Of a DNA stretch of 64,000 bases, positions 25,563 to 34,843 are shown piece after piece. The notes beneath the pieces are model-generated. The model worked only from the letters and a program-made list of their open reading frames with translations, made no database searches and was not told the origin of the DNA. The position numbers and the translations under genes are program-made. Position 1 is the stretch's first letter; every line of letters starts with the position of its first letter. Source of the stretch: Candidatus Bathyarchaeota archaeon (lineage in GTDB: Archaea > Thermoproteota > Bathyarchaeia > Bathyarchaeales > Bathycorpusculaceae); assembly GCA_026014705.1 (NCBI GenBank), contig JAOZHU010000025.1:1-64000 (forward strand), read 5' to 3'.

Positions 25563-26045
25563 ATTACTTTGGCTATTCAGGCAGCAACAGCTGAAGACAT
25601 TCCAGTCATTGTGCAAGTCAGGCTGGTATCGTTGAGTGATGAGTAAATAATCAGGTTCTCCGCTGCAGAATTCGCCACTTTCTCTTCTGTCAAAAGACTG
25701 CGCGGCGCGTGGAGCAAAGAAAACAGGTTAACCGAGGGCTTTGAAGTGTTTATGGCTGAGATTGAAGGGAAAATTGTTGGCTTCACGGTTTTCAAGATTG
25801 AGCGTGATTACGGCTATATAGGTAACATTGTTGTTGCCAGAGTGCGGCGGAGAAAAGGCGTAGGCCAGGCGCTTGTGGCTTTTGTAGAAGACACAGCAAA
25901 AAACAAGGGCTATAATTCGGTGAAAACGGACACGACCGAGAACGCTGAGGGTGCCCCTTGGAAGGCATATGGGTTCTGGATTAAACTGGGCTACGAAGAC
26001 AAGGAGAAGCGGTTGGGGAAAACAGAGGTAGCCGCGATGTGCACC
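25563..26045 (+). pseudogene. GNAT acetyltransferase with in-frame stop
   Basis: One frame reads as a GNAT N-acetyltransferase: an N-terminal AIQAATAEDIPVIVQVRLVSL, then after TAA at 25644-25646 the frame continues with EFATFSSVKRLRGAWSKEN, EIEGKIVGFTVFKIE, and the acetyl-CoA loop VRRRKGVGQALV. Only one nonsense codon separates conserved segments, with no frame change. The first ATG in the rest (25752) lies inside the fold. The C-terminus drifts and runs into pheS. Upstream starts are TTG at 25569 at best. I read it as a recently inactivated gene. Confidence 0.75.
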
Positions 26046-26118
26046 CAACATGCTTTTATTAGCGAAGCTAGAACTACAATTGGCAAAACCGTGCAGCATA
26101 TTAACGAAGGCACAAATC

Positions 26119-27633
26119 ATGGTGGAACTAAGAGCACAAGAACTTGAAATTCTCGCATTGTTAGCCGAATCGCCTGAAGACGTTACAGTTGAAGAGCTCA
26201 CGAGAAAAGGCAAACTGGCTGACGCTGCGGTAATGCGCACAGCCTTGACTCTTCAGGAGAAAGGGCTCGTAAAAATTTATGCAAAAACAGAAACCATTCT
26301 CAAGCTGAACACTGAAGGAAAACTTCATGCCGAGCGGGGCTTGCCTGAAAGGCGCTTGATTAATGCGTTGAACGCCATGGGCAGAAAAGCCACTTTGAGC
26401 GAAGCCGCCGAGAAAGCAGGTTTGGACGAGCAATTCGCGCGTATAGCACTGAGCTGGATTCTGCGCAAGAAATGGGCTATTTACGATTCGAAGGCAAACG
26501 TTTTGCAGGCGTCTTCTACGCCAACAGAGGGAAGCGACGAAAAACTGCTCAACAGCCTAAAAGGCAGAGAGCAAGTTGCCATTGGCGAATTGAATCCTGA
26601 GTCGCAGGATGCAGTTGTAATGTTGAAAAAGCGGCAACTGTTGACTATGGAGGAAAAAACACAGAGAACCTTGGCTGTTACTGCTGCTGGCAAGCAGGCA
26701 GTGCAGGCTGGGCAGAAAGCAGCAGCGGAGGTTGTGACGCAGCTTACTCCAGAGCTTATCATCACTGGCAAGTGGCGAAGCGTTAAACTTCAGAGGTATA
26801 ACATTGAAGCGCCTGTGGCTAAGACTTGGCCGGGCAAGAAGCATCCTTATTTGAGCTTTCTAGAGGAAGTTCATGCTAAGCTGGTTGCTTTGGGTTTTAA
26901 GGAGATGGTAGGCACAAGCGTTGAAACTTCGTTTTTCAATTTTGATGCGTTGTTTACTCCGCAGGACCATCCTGCCCGTGAGGAAGTGGGGATTTACTTT
27001 GTTAAGGAGCCAGAATTCGGAGACATAAGCGCATACGAGGCAGCGGTGGCGAATGTTAAAGCCACGCATGAGAACGGGTGGACAACCGGCTCGACGGGTT
27101 GGGGATACCAGTATTCAGTGCAGGAAGCTAAGCGGTTGATTCTTCGGGGGCATGGCACGTGTCTGAGCGCGCGGACATTGCTGAGCGAGAAGTTGGAGGT
27201 TCCGAGCAAGTACTTCTCTATTGCGCGTTGTTATAGGCCGGAGGTTGTGGATAAGACGCATTTGAGCGAGTTTAATCAGGTGGAGGGCATTGTGGTTGAT
27301 GAGTCGCTGACATTGAGGGATTTGCTGGGTGTGCTGGCGAAGTTTGCGTTGGAAATCGCTGGCGCTGACAAGGTACGGTTTAAGCCTGATTATTTCCCGT
27401 TCACTGAACCAAGCGTGGAGCTTAGCGCGTATAAGGAGGGCTACGGGTGGGTTGAGTTTGGCGGTTCAGGCATTTTCAGACCAGAGGTCACGTTGCCATT
27501 AGGCGTTAAGGTGCCTGTTATAGCTTGGGGTTTGGGCGTTGACCGCTTGTTTATGATGCGGGCAAGCGTTGATGACATCCGCGCGATTTTTTCGCAGGAT
27601 CTGGATTGGCTTAGGAGGAAGCAGGTGATTTAG
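26119..27633 (+). CDS. pheS: Phenylalanyl-tRNA synthetase alpha subunit
   Basis: This is the catalytic class II subunit. Residues about 1-200 are the archaeal/eukaryotic-type winged-helix DNA/tRNA-binding repeats (ELEILALLAESPEDVTVEELTRKG). The catalytic core has motif 1 HPYLSFLEEV, motif 2 FSIARCYRPEVVDKTHLSEFNQVEG and motif 3 GLGVDRLFMM. ATG at 26119 (MVELRAQELEIL) is chosen over the ATG at 26050, which lies inside the preceding pseudogene. It is followed after 3 bp by pheT, forming the alpha2-beta2 enzyme. Confidence 0.96.
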   Translation: MVELRAQELEILALLAESPEDVTVEELTRKGKLADAAVMRTALTLQEKGLVKIYAKTETILKLNTEGKLHAERGLPERRLINALNAMGRKATLSEAAEKAGLDEQFARIALSWILRKKWAIYDSKANVLQASSTPTEGSDEKLLNSLKGREQVAIGELNPESQDAVVMLKKRQLLTMEEKTQRTLAVTAAGKQAVQAGQKAAAEVVTQLTPELIITGKWRSVKLQRYNIEAPVAKTWPGKKHPYLSFLEEVHAKLVALGFKEMVGTSVETSFFNFDALFTPQDHPAREEVGIYFVKEPEFGDISAYEAAVANVKATHENGWTTGSTGWGYQYSVQEAKRLILRGHGTCLSARTLLSEKLEVPSKYFSIARCYRPEVVDKTHLSEFNQVEGIVVDESLTLRDLLGVLAKFALEIAGADKVRFKPDYFPFTEPSVELSAYKEGYGWVEFGGSGIFRPEVTLPLGVKVPVIAWGLGVDRLFMMRASVDDIRAIFSQDLDWLRRKQVI

Positions 27634-27636
27634 ACT

Positions 27637-29337
27637 ATGCCGACGATTGATGTCGATTATGCGGAGTTTGAGCGACTGCTGGGCGTTGCTGTTCAGGGTG
27701 ATATGGTAAAGTTGGATGAGATTTTGGCGTTCGTGAAGAGCGAAGTGAAGCTCTACGATAAGCAGGAAGGCGTTTTGAGCATTGAGATTAAGGATACAAG
27801 CCGCGCGGACTTGTGGAGCGCTGAAGGCTTAGCCCGTGCATTACGTGGTTTCCTGAACATTGCTAAAGGCTCTAAGCATTATTCTGTTGGCGAGCCTATT
27901 GTGGATGTGCATGTTGATGCGCGATTGAGGAGCATTCGCCCATTCATGGGCTGTGCTGTGGTTAAGAACGTCGTGTTGACGGATGCCATTATCCGCGGGC
28001 TCATGCATTTGCAGGATAAGCTGGATCAAACGTATGGTAGGAGCAGGCGGAAAACGTCTATTGGGCTTTACGAGTTTGGTTTGATTGAGCCGCCTTTGAA
28101 TTACACGGTGGCCAAACCAGACGGAATCAGTTTTGTGCCGCTTGGGTTTGAGGATGAGTTGAGTCTGGCGGAGATTTTGGAGCGTCACCCGAAGGGCATT
28201 GAGTACGGGCACATCGTGAAGAGGCATAGTGTTTACCCGATTATTTTGGATGCGAAGGGGAAGCCTTTGTCTTTTCCGCCTATTATTAATTCGAATGATT
28301 TGGGGCGTGTAACAGCGGAGACGCGGCATGTGCTGGTGGAAGTCACAGGCACGGTGCGTGAGACTGTGCTTAACACGTTGAAGCTGGTTGCTATGGCGTT
28401 GATTGACCGAGGCGGTGAGGCTTACGCTGCGACTGTGCATTATCCGCCTGAATATGCTGATGTTGCGCCAGCCGAAGACGTGACGCCTGACTTCGGCAGC
28501 AAGCGGATGGAGTTGGATGTGGATTATGCGAATAGGATTTTGGGGTTGCGGTTGACGGGCAAACGCATCGCTGAGTTGCTTTTGACGGCTGGTTTAGATG
28601 TTGAAGGGGTGACTGCGAAAAGTGTGAGTGTACTGGTTCCGTGTTACCGTGTTGATGTGATGCATATGGTGGATTTGGTGGAGGATGTCGCGGTGGCTTA
28701 CGGTTACAACAACATTGAGCCGTTGTGGCGTGAGTTGCCTACGACAGGAAGCGAAAGAGCGGAACAGCGTTTCATAAATATTGCCCGTGAACTCATGGTT
28801 GGGTTAGGCTATCAGGAGGTTTTGACGTACACGATGACTAATCCTGATAATCTTTTTGTTAAGATGAACTGCGAGAAGGCGCGCATCGTGGAGATTGCTA
28901 ATCCAAAGGTGGTTACGCTTACGTGTCTGAGGAGTTGGCTGTTGCCGGGCTTGATGGAGTTCCTGAGCAGAAACCAATCAGTCGAATTTCCACAGAGAAT
29001 CTTCGAACTGGGCAAAGTTTCACTGCTTGATGACACGCGGGAAACAAGAACAAGAGATGAAGAATGGCTTGCAGCAGCCGTGTCACATGCAGATGCAGGC
29101 TTCAGCGAAATCAAGTCGGCTTTGGATGCGTTTTTTGCGAATTTGGGCGTGAACTGGCAAATCAAAGCCACCAAGCACCCGAGCTTCATAGAGGGGCGCG
29201 TCGGCGCCGCCGTAATCAACGGCGAAAACGTAGGTGTGCTCGGCGAAGTCAGCCCAGAAGTGCTCAACGCGTGGAAACTAGAAAACCCCACCGCAGCCTT
29301 CGAAATAAACATGCAAAAAATAATCAAAACCAAATAA
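27637..29337 (+). CDS. pheT: Phenylalanyl-tRNA synthetase beta subunit
   Basis: This 566-residue beta subunit is of the short archaeal type. It has a B3/B4 editing-type domain (about residues 80-270, MGCAVVKNVVL...YEFGLIEPPLNY), the B5 domain (about 285-360, LDVDYANRILGLRLTGKRI) and a degenerate class II core (GLGYQEVLTYTMTNPDNLF...WLLPGLMEFL). It is coupled to pheS by 3 bp. Base use changes abruptly inside the gene at about 28975, from G/T-rich to A/C-rich on the coding strand. Confidence 0.96.
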   Translation: MPTIDVDYAEFERLLGVAVQGDMVKLDEILAFVKSEVKLYDKQEGVLSIEIKDTSRADLWSAEGLARALRGFLNIAKGSKHYSVGEPIVDVHVDARLRSIRPFMGCAVVKNVVLTDAIIRGLMHLQDKLDQTYGRSRRKTSIGLYEFGLIEPPLNYTVAKPDGISFVPLGFEDELSLAEILERHPKGIEYGHIVKRHSVYPIILDAKGKPLSFPPIINSNDLGRVTAETRHVLVEVTGTVRETVLNTLKLVAMALIDRGGEAYAATVHYPPEYADVAPAEDVTPDFGSKRMELDVDYANRILGLRLTGKRIAELLLTAGLDVEGVTAKSVSVLVPCYRVDVMHMVDLVEDVAVAYGYNNIEPLWRELPTTGSERAEQRFINIARELMVGLGYQEVLTYTMTNPDNLFVKMNCEKARIVEIANPKVVTLTCLRSWLLPGLMEFLSRNQSVEFPQRIFELGKVSLLDDTRETRTRDEEWLAAAVSHADAGFSEIKSALDAFFANLGVNWQIKATKHPSFIEGRVGAAVINGENVGVLGEVSPEVLNAWKLENPTAAFEINMQKIIKTK

Positions 29338-29432
29338 AACAATAACAGCGAGAAGCAGCACTGCTGTCCTTTTAAGGTGAGAAACTAAAATATAATTTGC
29401 ATGTTGAAAGAAAAAAAGAATGAGAGTAGTTG

Positions 29433-29612
29433 TTAGTCCATTACGACTACGTTGTCGAATTCGCCCCATGATGATGGTGTGTATAGTCCTGTGTAGCCGG
29501 CGATGCTTGCGAGGGTGTTGTCTGTGACGTCGTGGTATAGTGTTCCGTCTACCCATACCTTGGCGTTTGTCTCGATGATGCTGGCTGCCACAAATTTGAA
29601 TGCGAACCTGTA
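29433..29612 (-). pseudogene. C-terminal remnant of a LamG/concanavalin-like surface protein
   Basis: Read on the minus strand, the frame gives EVYRFAFKFVAASIIETN, then KVWVDGTLYHDVTDNTL, AGYTGLYTPSSWGEFDNVVV and a stop. This is the typical last strands of a LamG or glycoside-hydrolase-associated jelly-roll domain. A stop lies about 60 codons upstream, and there is no start codon or signal peptide. It therefore looks like the surviving 3' end of a secreted-protein gene. It lies in the 470-bp gap between pheT and the kelch gene; the rest of that gap holds no gene I can support. Confidence 0.5.
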
Positions 29613-29806
29613 AACTTCACTCAGAACGCTCCATCAGCTTGCCTCATTTACGTGTAAAACACAGCCTCAAGCCCGCCAGCCCTGTTAACACTGAATCTCC
29701 TTAACTGGTTATCAAGAAAACTTGACTAAAAAAAGCCCGTTTAGTCAAGAAACCTTGACAAAAACGTTTTTACCGTGGAAGAAGCTTTATGTGATGCGGG
29801 ATAAGC

Positions 29807-30996
29807 ATGGGTAAGAGCGCTGCTCTATTGCTTGTTCTGGTTTTGCTGGCGGCTTCGTGCACCGGCGTCGTTAAGCCCGTTTGGGTTTTTGCCAACGCAG
29901 TTGAGGATTCATGGGTGTCAAAGGCGCCGATGCAGGAGGCAAGAGGCGGCTTAGGCGTTGCTGCGGTTGACGGTAAAATCTATGCAATCGGAGGCTCTAT
30001 CGCAAGCGGGTCAGATACCCTTACCGGCGGGTTTGTGGGCACAAACGAGGAGTACAATCCAGAAACGGACACGTGGACTTTCAAGAAGTCTATGCCGACG
30101 CCGAGGAGGAGTTTTGCAATAGCCGCTTATCAAAACAAGATTTACTGTATAGGCGGGACCACGGGCTATTCCAGTGACACAGGATATGCGCATACGAGTG
30201 CAAACGAAGTCTATGACCCAGCAACAGACGCGTGGGAAACGAAAGCAGCTATGCCTACCGCCAGATCGGCAGTAGCAGCACACGTTGTGGACGGTAAAAT
30301 CTATCTGATAGGTGGAGATCCAAATGGGCTTCTTAATGAGGTTTACGACCCAGCGACCGACACGTGGGAAACAAAGACCCCCTGTCGACTGAAGCAGGTG
30401 GCTATGCTTCAGCCGTTGTTGATAATAAAATATACATTTTTTGGTACAGCCTCAACCACATTTACGATCCTGCAACCGACAGCTGGAGCCAAGGCGCATC
30501 CCCCCCTCGGGATGCATTAGGAGCGGCAGGAGCGACGACTGGCTCTTTAGCCCCTAAGAGAATCTACGTTATAAACGCGCCCGGATACATTGCTCCAGGC
30601 CCTCAACCGCCGTGCTTTACGCAAGTTTATAATCCTGCGAACAGCGAATGGACAACTGCTGCTAACATAACCACAAACCGCTCCTATTTCGGCGTTGCAG
30701 TTGTAAACGACAAACTATACGCGATTGGAGGCGTCATCTACAATTTCATAGGCCACGGCACACCAAGCGCCGTGAATGAGCAGTACACGCCGGTCGGCTA
30801 CGGCAAGCCTGACCCAACGCCGTCTCCTTCGCCATCGCCATCTGCTCCGTCTTCGCCTTCACCTTCTCCTTCACCGCCGTCCTCAAACCAGCAACCCGAA
30901 CTCATCTACGCCGCCGCAGCAAGCGCAGCAACCATCACAGCACTAACCATAACCGCAATAACACTTAGGAAACGGCGCAAGAAAAACACAAACTAA
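29807..30996 (+). pseudogene. Surface kelch-repeat protein, frameshifted
   Basis: Two overlapping frames form one protein of about 396 residues. The first frame has a signal peptide (SAALLLVLVLLAASCTG) and three complete kelch repeats (for example SWVSKAPMQEARGGLGVAAV). The fourth repeat breaks at the run of five C at 30378-30382 and continues in the other frame (LSTEAGGYASAVVDNKIY), followed by two more repeats. A Ser/Pro linker, a C-terminal helix and the basic tail RKRRKKNTN anchor it to the membrane. Adding one C restores the frame, so this may be a real mutation or a sequencing error. Confidence 0.85.
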
Positions 30997-31186
30997 ACCA
31001 CCACAACAACTCTCCACACACTCTCAACCAAAAGAAGCCATAAACTTCTCTTAACATAACAGCCCAAACCCAGCACAGCCTGAACCCAACCATCAACCAA
31101 CGCAGAAAAAACAAAAAGAAGTAATCCCAACCCCACAAGCCACAACCAGAACAACCACAGAAACAACAGCAAACACACCACCAGCA

Positions 31187-31219
31187 TATTTGCAGCCTAA
31201 TATCCAAACTATTCAGAAA
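31187..31219 (+). repeat. Short repeat motif, copy A
   Basis: TATTTGCAGCCTAATA (31187-31202) is identical over 16 nt to copy C at 55667-55682. It is followed at similar spacing by TTCAGAAA, which corresponds to TGCAGAAA in the other copies. Copy B starts 45 nt downstream. Part of the 395-bp gap between the kelch gene and hypA; the first 190 bp of that gap are A/C-rich and hold nothing I can identify. Confidence 0.5.
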
Positions 31220-31246
31220 AACGGGAGGAGGGCTCATTCAGCACAA

Positions 31247-31298
31247 GCCTATTTGGCGCCTATTAGAAATGATATGCAGAAACCTACAGGGGGGTAGG
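31247..31298 (+). repeat. Short repeat motif with hairpin, copy B
   Basis: GCCTATTTG, GCCTAnTAG and TATGCAGAAACC occur in the same order and spacing as in copy C (55664), with a 6-nt variable segment between the last two. The hairpin CCTAC-AGGGGG-GTAGG (31283-31298) follows immediately. The element ends about 95 nt before hypA. It could be an RNA element in the hypA leader or a small mobile/regulatory repeat. Confidence 0.55.
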
Positions 31299-31391
31299 TC
31301 ACCATTAACGTTTTCCATAACCAACAGCACGTTGAAAACGCAGCGTACTTCTGCAATATGTTTAATTTCCGCTACTCGCTAATGGCTTCCC

Positions 31392-31790
31392 ATGCACGAA
31401 TGGGCTCTAGCCGAAGCAGTAATCGCCGCAGCAACACAAATCGCCGCAAAAGAAAAACTAAAACAAATAACAGAAATCACCATTAAAATCGGCGAACTCC
31501 AACAAGTAGAAACAGACATACTCGAATTCGCCTTCCAACAGCTCAAACCCGCCAACCTCAAAAACACCAAATTCCACATAAAAAGCCAAAAAGCAACATT
31601 GAAGTGCCGAGTCTGCGGCAACACATGGCTCTTCGCAAGACAGCAACTAGACCCCGCCATCGTCGAAGCCATACACTTCATCCCTGAAACAGCCCACACA
31701 TACATCAAATGCCCAAAATGCAGCAGCCCAGACTTCGAAATCACCGAAGGACGCGGGATACAGCTTGAAAAAGTAACAGGAGTACGCTAA
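31392..31790 (+). CDS. hypA: Hydrogenase/urease nickel chaperone HypA
   Basis: HypA delivers nickel to [NiFe]-hydrogenase maturation. The protein begins MHEWALAEAV, with the conserved His2 and Glu3 that bind nickel. The zinc site is made by C72/C75 (CRVC) and C107/C110 (CPKC). At 132 residues it is slightly longer than the usual 113-120. It leads an operon with an Mrp-like ATPase (2 bp) and a HAD hydrolase (1 bp). No hydrogenase structural gene is in the window. Two copies of a repeated motif lie in its upstream region. Confidence 0.95.
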   Translation: MHEWALAEAVIAAATQIAAKEKLKQITEITIKIGELQQVETDILEFAFQQLKPANLKNTKFHIKSQKATLKCRVCGNTWLFARQQLDPAIVEAIHFIPETAHTYIKCPKCSSPDFEITEGRGIQLEKVTGVR

Positions 31791-31792
31791 AC

Positions 31793-32518
31793 GTGGCAGA
31801 CCCCAGAACAAGCATCATAAACCAACGCCTAAAACACATAAACCGCATAATCGCCGTCACATCAGGCAAAGGCGGAGTAGGAAAAAGCCTAATCGCGACC
31901 ACACTCGCCCTAACACTCTCAAAGCAACACCGCAAAGTCGGCTTATTCGACCTAGACTTCACCAGCCCATCAACACACCTAATACTAGGCACCAAAGACG
32001 CCCAACCAAAAGAAGAAAAAGGCATAGTGCCGCCCACCATTAACGGCATAGAGTACATGTCACTCATCTACTATTGCAGCGACAAACCAACACCACTACG
32101 CGGCGCAGACACATCAAACGTCCTAATCGAACTCCTCGCCATAACACGATGGAGTCCACTGGACTACCTAATCATCGACATGCCACCCGGCATCGGCGAC
32201 GCAGTGCTCGACCTAATCAGACTCGTAAACCGCATAGAATTCCTAATAGTCACCACACCCTCACAACTGGCTTTCGAAACCGTCAAAAAACAAGCAATCC
32301 TACTGCAACAACTCCACGCGCCGATAATCGGTATAATAGAAAACATGAAAATGACCAACACAAAAAACATCCAGCAGCAAACCGAGAAACTGAACTTGGC
32401 GTATATAGGAGAAATCCCCTACGACCCGCAAGTAGAAGACGCCATCGGCGACGAAACCAAACTCCTAAGCACAGTGATAGCCCAAAAAATCACCGAAATA
32501 ACCCACAGAAGGCTCTAG
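31793..32518 (+). CDS. Mrp/MinD-family P-loop ATPase
   Basis: This 241-residue protein has the deviant Walker A SGKGGVGKS (residues 24-32), FDLDFTSPS (switch I), and IDMPPGIGDAVLDLI (Walker B/switch II), as in Mrp/Nbp35 Fe-S carrier ATPases. The CxxC that Mrp proteins carry after ENM is missing here (IIENMKMTNTKN), and no N-terminal cysteine cluster exists. Classical Fe-S transfer is therefore doubtful. Sitting directly behind hypA, it may take the role of a HypB-like or MinD-like nickel-insertion ATPase (inference). GTG start. Confidence 0.85.
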   Translation: MADPRTSIINQRLKHINRIIAVTSGKGGVGKSLIATTLALTLSKQHRKVGLFDLDFTSPSTHLILGTKDAQPKEEKGIVPPTINGIEYMSLIYYCSDKPTPLRGADTSNVLIELLAITRWSPLDYLIIDMPPGIGDAVLDLIRLVNRIEFLIVTTPSQLAFETVKKQAILLQQLHAPIIGIIENMKMTNTKNIQQQTEKLNLAYIGEIPYDPQVEDAIGDETKLLSTVIAQKITEITHRRL

Positions 32519-32519
32519 A

Positions 32520-33311
32520 GTGACTGAAATCAAAGCCGTAATCACAGACTACATCGGCACATTAACCAACGCCCGCAACTACAGCCTCGAAACCTCCAGA
32601 ACCCAACTGCAGCGCATCTTAACAGAAGCAGGCTTCGACACGAGTTTAACAGCGTTCCTCGCAGCATACAACAGAGCCCACGAAAAATACCGTAGAATAC
32701 GCTACGAGCAACTGCGAGAAGTAACAAACGCCGTTTGGGTCTCCGAGGCACTGAACACACTCAGCTACCAAACAACCCCCGAAGACCCGCGTCTAAAAGC
32801 AGCACTCAACATCTTCTTCCAACACTACGTGGACACGCTGGAACTCAGACCCCACGCGAAAAGCCTACTACGCAAACTAGCCCAAAACCACAAACTGGGC
32901 TTAATCTCCAACTTCACATACGCACCCGCAATCCACGCAAGCCTCAGAAAACTGGACATAAACCACTTCTTCAACGCCATAATAATCTCAGAAGACATCG
33001 GATGGCGAAAACCGCACAAACTCATCTTCCAAACAGCCCTACAGAAACTCCACGTGACACCTGAAGAAACAATGTACATAGGAGACAGCCCAAAAGAAGA
33101 CATCGAAGGCGCAAAAACAGTCGGAATAAAAACAATCTTCGTTCCATCCCAATTCTACTCAACGCAAGACTTACGCGAAATCCATCCACCACCAGACATC
33201 ATAGCCGAAGACTTACAAGAAATCTGCGAAAACCTCAACAAAATCCTAACAACAATCAATAAAAAACCTACACAAAACCACAACTCACAGCAAACCAAAA
33301 CCACACCTTAA
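32520..33311 (+). CDS. HAD-superfamily hydrolase
   Basis: Haloacid-dehalogenase-type phosphatase, 263 residues. Motif I is TDYIGTL (nucleophile D10). The usual second aspartate two residues later is isoleucine (I12), which would remove the general acid. Motif II is LISNFT, motif III is the lysine in GWRKPHKLIF, and motif IV is YIGDSPKEDIEGAK. The helical cap lies between residues 15 and 100. The GTG start follows the Mrp-like gene by 1 nt. The C-terminal 30 residues are a polar, unstructured tail. Substrate unknown. Confidence 0.88.
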   Translation: MTEIKAVITDYIGTLTNARNYSLETSRTQLQRILTEAGFDTSLTAFLAAYNRAHEKYRRIRYEQLREVTNAVWVSEALNTLSYQTTPEDPRLKAALNIFFQHYVDTLELRPHAKSLLRKLAQNHKLGLISNFTYAPAIHASLRKLDINHFFNAIIISEDIGWRKPHKLIFQTALQKLHVTPEETMYIGDSPKEDIEGAKTVGIKTIFVPSQFYSTQDLREIHPPPDIIAEDLQEICENLNKILTTINKKPTQNHNSQQTKTTP

Positions 33312-33385
33312 ATAGGAAAGGTTTTTAGTTAAGTAGTCACATCAAAGACTGCAAAAGCGTAAAGAGTTAATGCGAGGTTAATGTC

Positions 33386-34114
33386 ATGTCCGTGTTCGCA
33401 GCACCAGGAGCATATGACCGTGCAATTACAGTATTCTCACCAGACGGGCGGCTATTTCAAGTAGAATATGCCATGGAACTGGTAAACCGTGGCGCCACAA
33501 TCATAGGAATCAAATGTGCGGGGGGAGTGGTCCTGGGCGCAGAAGAAAACATCGAAAACCTTGAAGAAGCAGAATACTCGTGGAAAATCTTCAGGGTCGA
33601 CGAACACATAGGCGCCGCAATAGTAGGCTTGAGCTCCGACGCCAGAATACTCATAGATCAAGCGCGAATCTACGCGCAAAGCAACAAGCTAACCTACGAC
33701 GAACCCATCGACGCAGAAGTCGTTACGAAACGAATATGCGACATACAGCAGATGTATACGCAGCATTCAGGTGTGAGACCCTTCGGAGTATCCATAATCT
33801 TCGCGGGAGTAGACAAAACTGGAACCCGCGTTTTCGGGACTCACCCAAGCGGAACCTACAGAGGCTATAAAGCCACGGCATTAGGCGCTGGAAGAGAAAC
33901 AGTTTTAGCTATACTGAAAGGTGAATACCGCGAAGACATGAGCTTGGAGGAAACCACGAAGCTCGCAGTAAAATGCTTAGTAAAAGCCTTGGAAGCAAGA
34001 CAGTTGCCGCCCAGAATAAAAATCGCTGTTATCCCCGCAGCCACAAAGAAGATGGAAATGCTAACGGACGAAAAAATAGAAGACATCATCAAAGAGCAGG
34101 GTTCGAGCAAGTGA
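33386..34114 (+). CDS. psmA: 20S proteasome alpha subunit
   Basis: Alpha subunits form the outer rings and gate of the proteasome. The N-terminal gate and signature are [26 protein letters not shown], followed by the [19 protein letters not shown] strand pair and the conserved [13 protein letters not shown]. At 242 residues with no propeptide or catalytic N-terminal threonine, it is alpha and not beta. It starts the proteasome-exosome superoperon and is followed after 7 bp by SBDS. No beta subunit gene is in the window. Confidence 0.97.
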   Translation: MSVFAAPGAYDRAITVFSPDGRLFQVEYAMELVNRGATIIGIKCAGGVVLGAEENIENLEEAEYSWKIFRVDEHIGAAIVGLSSDARILIDQARIYAQSNKLTYDEPIDAEVVTKRICDIQQMYTQHSGVRPFGVSIIFAGVDKTGTRVFGTHPSGTYRGYKATALGAGRETVLAILKGEYREDMSLEETTKLAVKCLVKALEARQLPPRIKIAVIPAATKKMEMLTDEKIEDIIKEQGSSK

Positions 34115-34121
34115 AACTTTA

Positions 34122-34811
34122 ATGAGTGATAAGTACACCGTTGCACGATTAACAAAAGATAACGAACACTTTGAGGTTTTGGTTAAATCCCAGAAGGCGT
34201 TGGACTACCGCAACGGAAAAATTGCAGCAATAACCGAAGCCATAGCAACAGAAACAATCTTTTCAGACGCAAACAAGGGAACACGCGTCGCTGAGGAACA
34301 ACTCCGCAAAGCCTTCGGCACAACAGACCCGCTTAAAATCGCAGACATAATACTAAAAAAAGGCACATTACAGCTCACAACAGAACAGAGACGCAAAATG
34401 GTAGAAGACAAACGAAAACAAATAATCGACTTCATATCACGACAGGCAGTTGACCCAAAAACCAACCTGCCGCACCCACCGCTGCGCATAGAAAACGCCA
34501 TGGAACAAATCCACTACCCAATAGACCCTTACAAGCCCGTGGAAGAACAAGCCAAAGACATAGTGAAACTTTTACGTCCCATTTTGCCCTTAAAAATAGA
34601 GCAAATATCCGTTGGTATCCACATACCCGCCGAATACTCCGCAAGAGCGTATGGCGCAATCAAAACTTTCGGTACGATAAAACGAGAAGAATGGCGCGGC
34701 GACGGCTCATGGTACGGCATAATGGAAATGCCAGCTGGCTCTTACGCTTCGTTTCTGAACAAACTTGGAGAAGCCACAAAAGGAAGTGGAGAAGCAAAAA
34801 TAGTAACCTGA
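34122..34811 (+). CDS. sdo1: Ribosome maturation factor SBDS
   Basis: SBDS is the archaeal Sdo1 homologue, which helps release the anti-association factor aIF6 from the large subunit. The N-terminal FYSH domain is at residues 1-90 ([18 protein letters not shown]...[17 protein letters not shown]). The helical middle domain follows ([25 protein letters not shown]), then the C-terminal ferredoxin-like domain (from about 165). Length 229 is normal. It is placed between psmA and rrp4, as in most archaea. Confidence 0.95.
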   Translation: MSDKYTVARLTKDNEHFEVLVKSQKALDYRNGKIAAITEAIATETIFSDANKGTRVAEEQLRKAFGTTDPLKIADIILKKGTLQLTTEQRRKMVEDKRKQIIDFISRQAVDPKTNLPHPPLRIENAMEQIHYPIDPYKPVEEQAKDIVKLLRPILPLKIEQISVGIHIPAEYSARAYGAIKTFGTIKREEWRGDGSWYGIMEMPAGSYASFLNKLGEATKGSGEAKIVT

Positions 34812-34843
34812 AAAATGAATTAAACTGGAGGATAGATGAAATT

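Noticed and set aside
25644-25646. Pyrrolysine or selenocysteine readthrough of the GNAT stop
   Set aside because: The codon is TAA, not TAG or TGA.
30965-31237. 90-codon minus-strand frame rich in Cys, Trp and Phe downstream of the kelch gene
   Set aside because: By-product of the A/C-rich plus strand; implausible residue composition.
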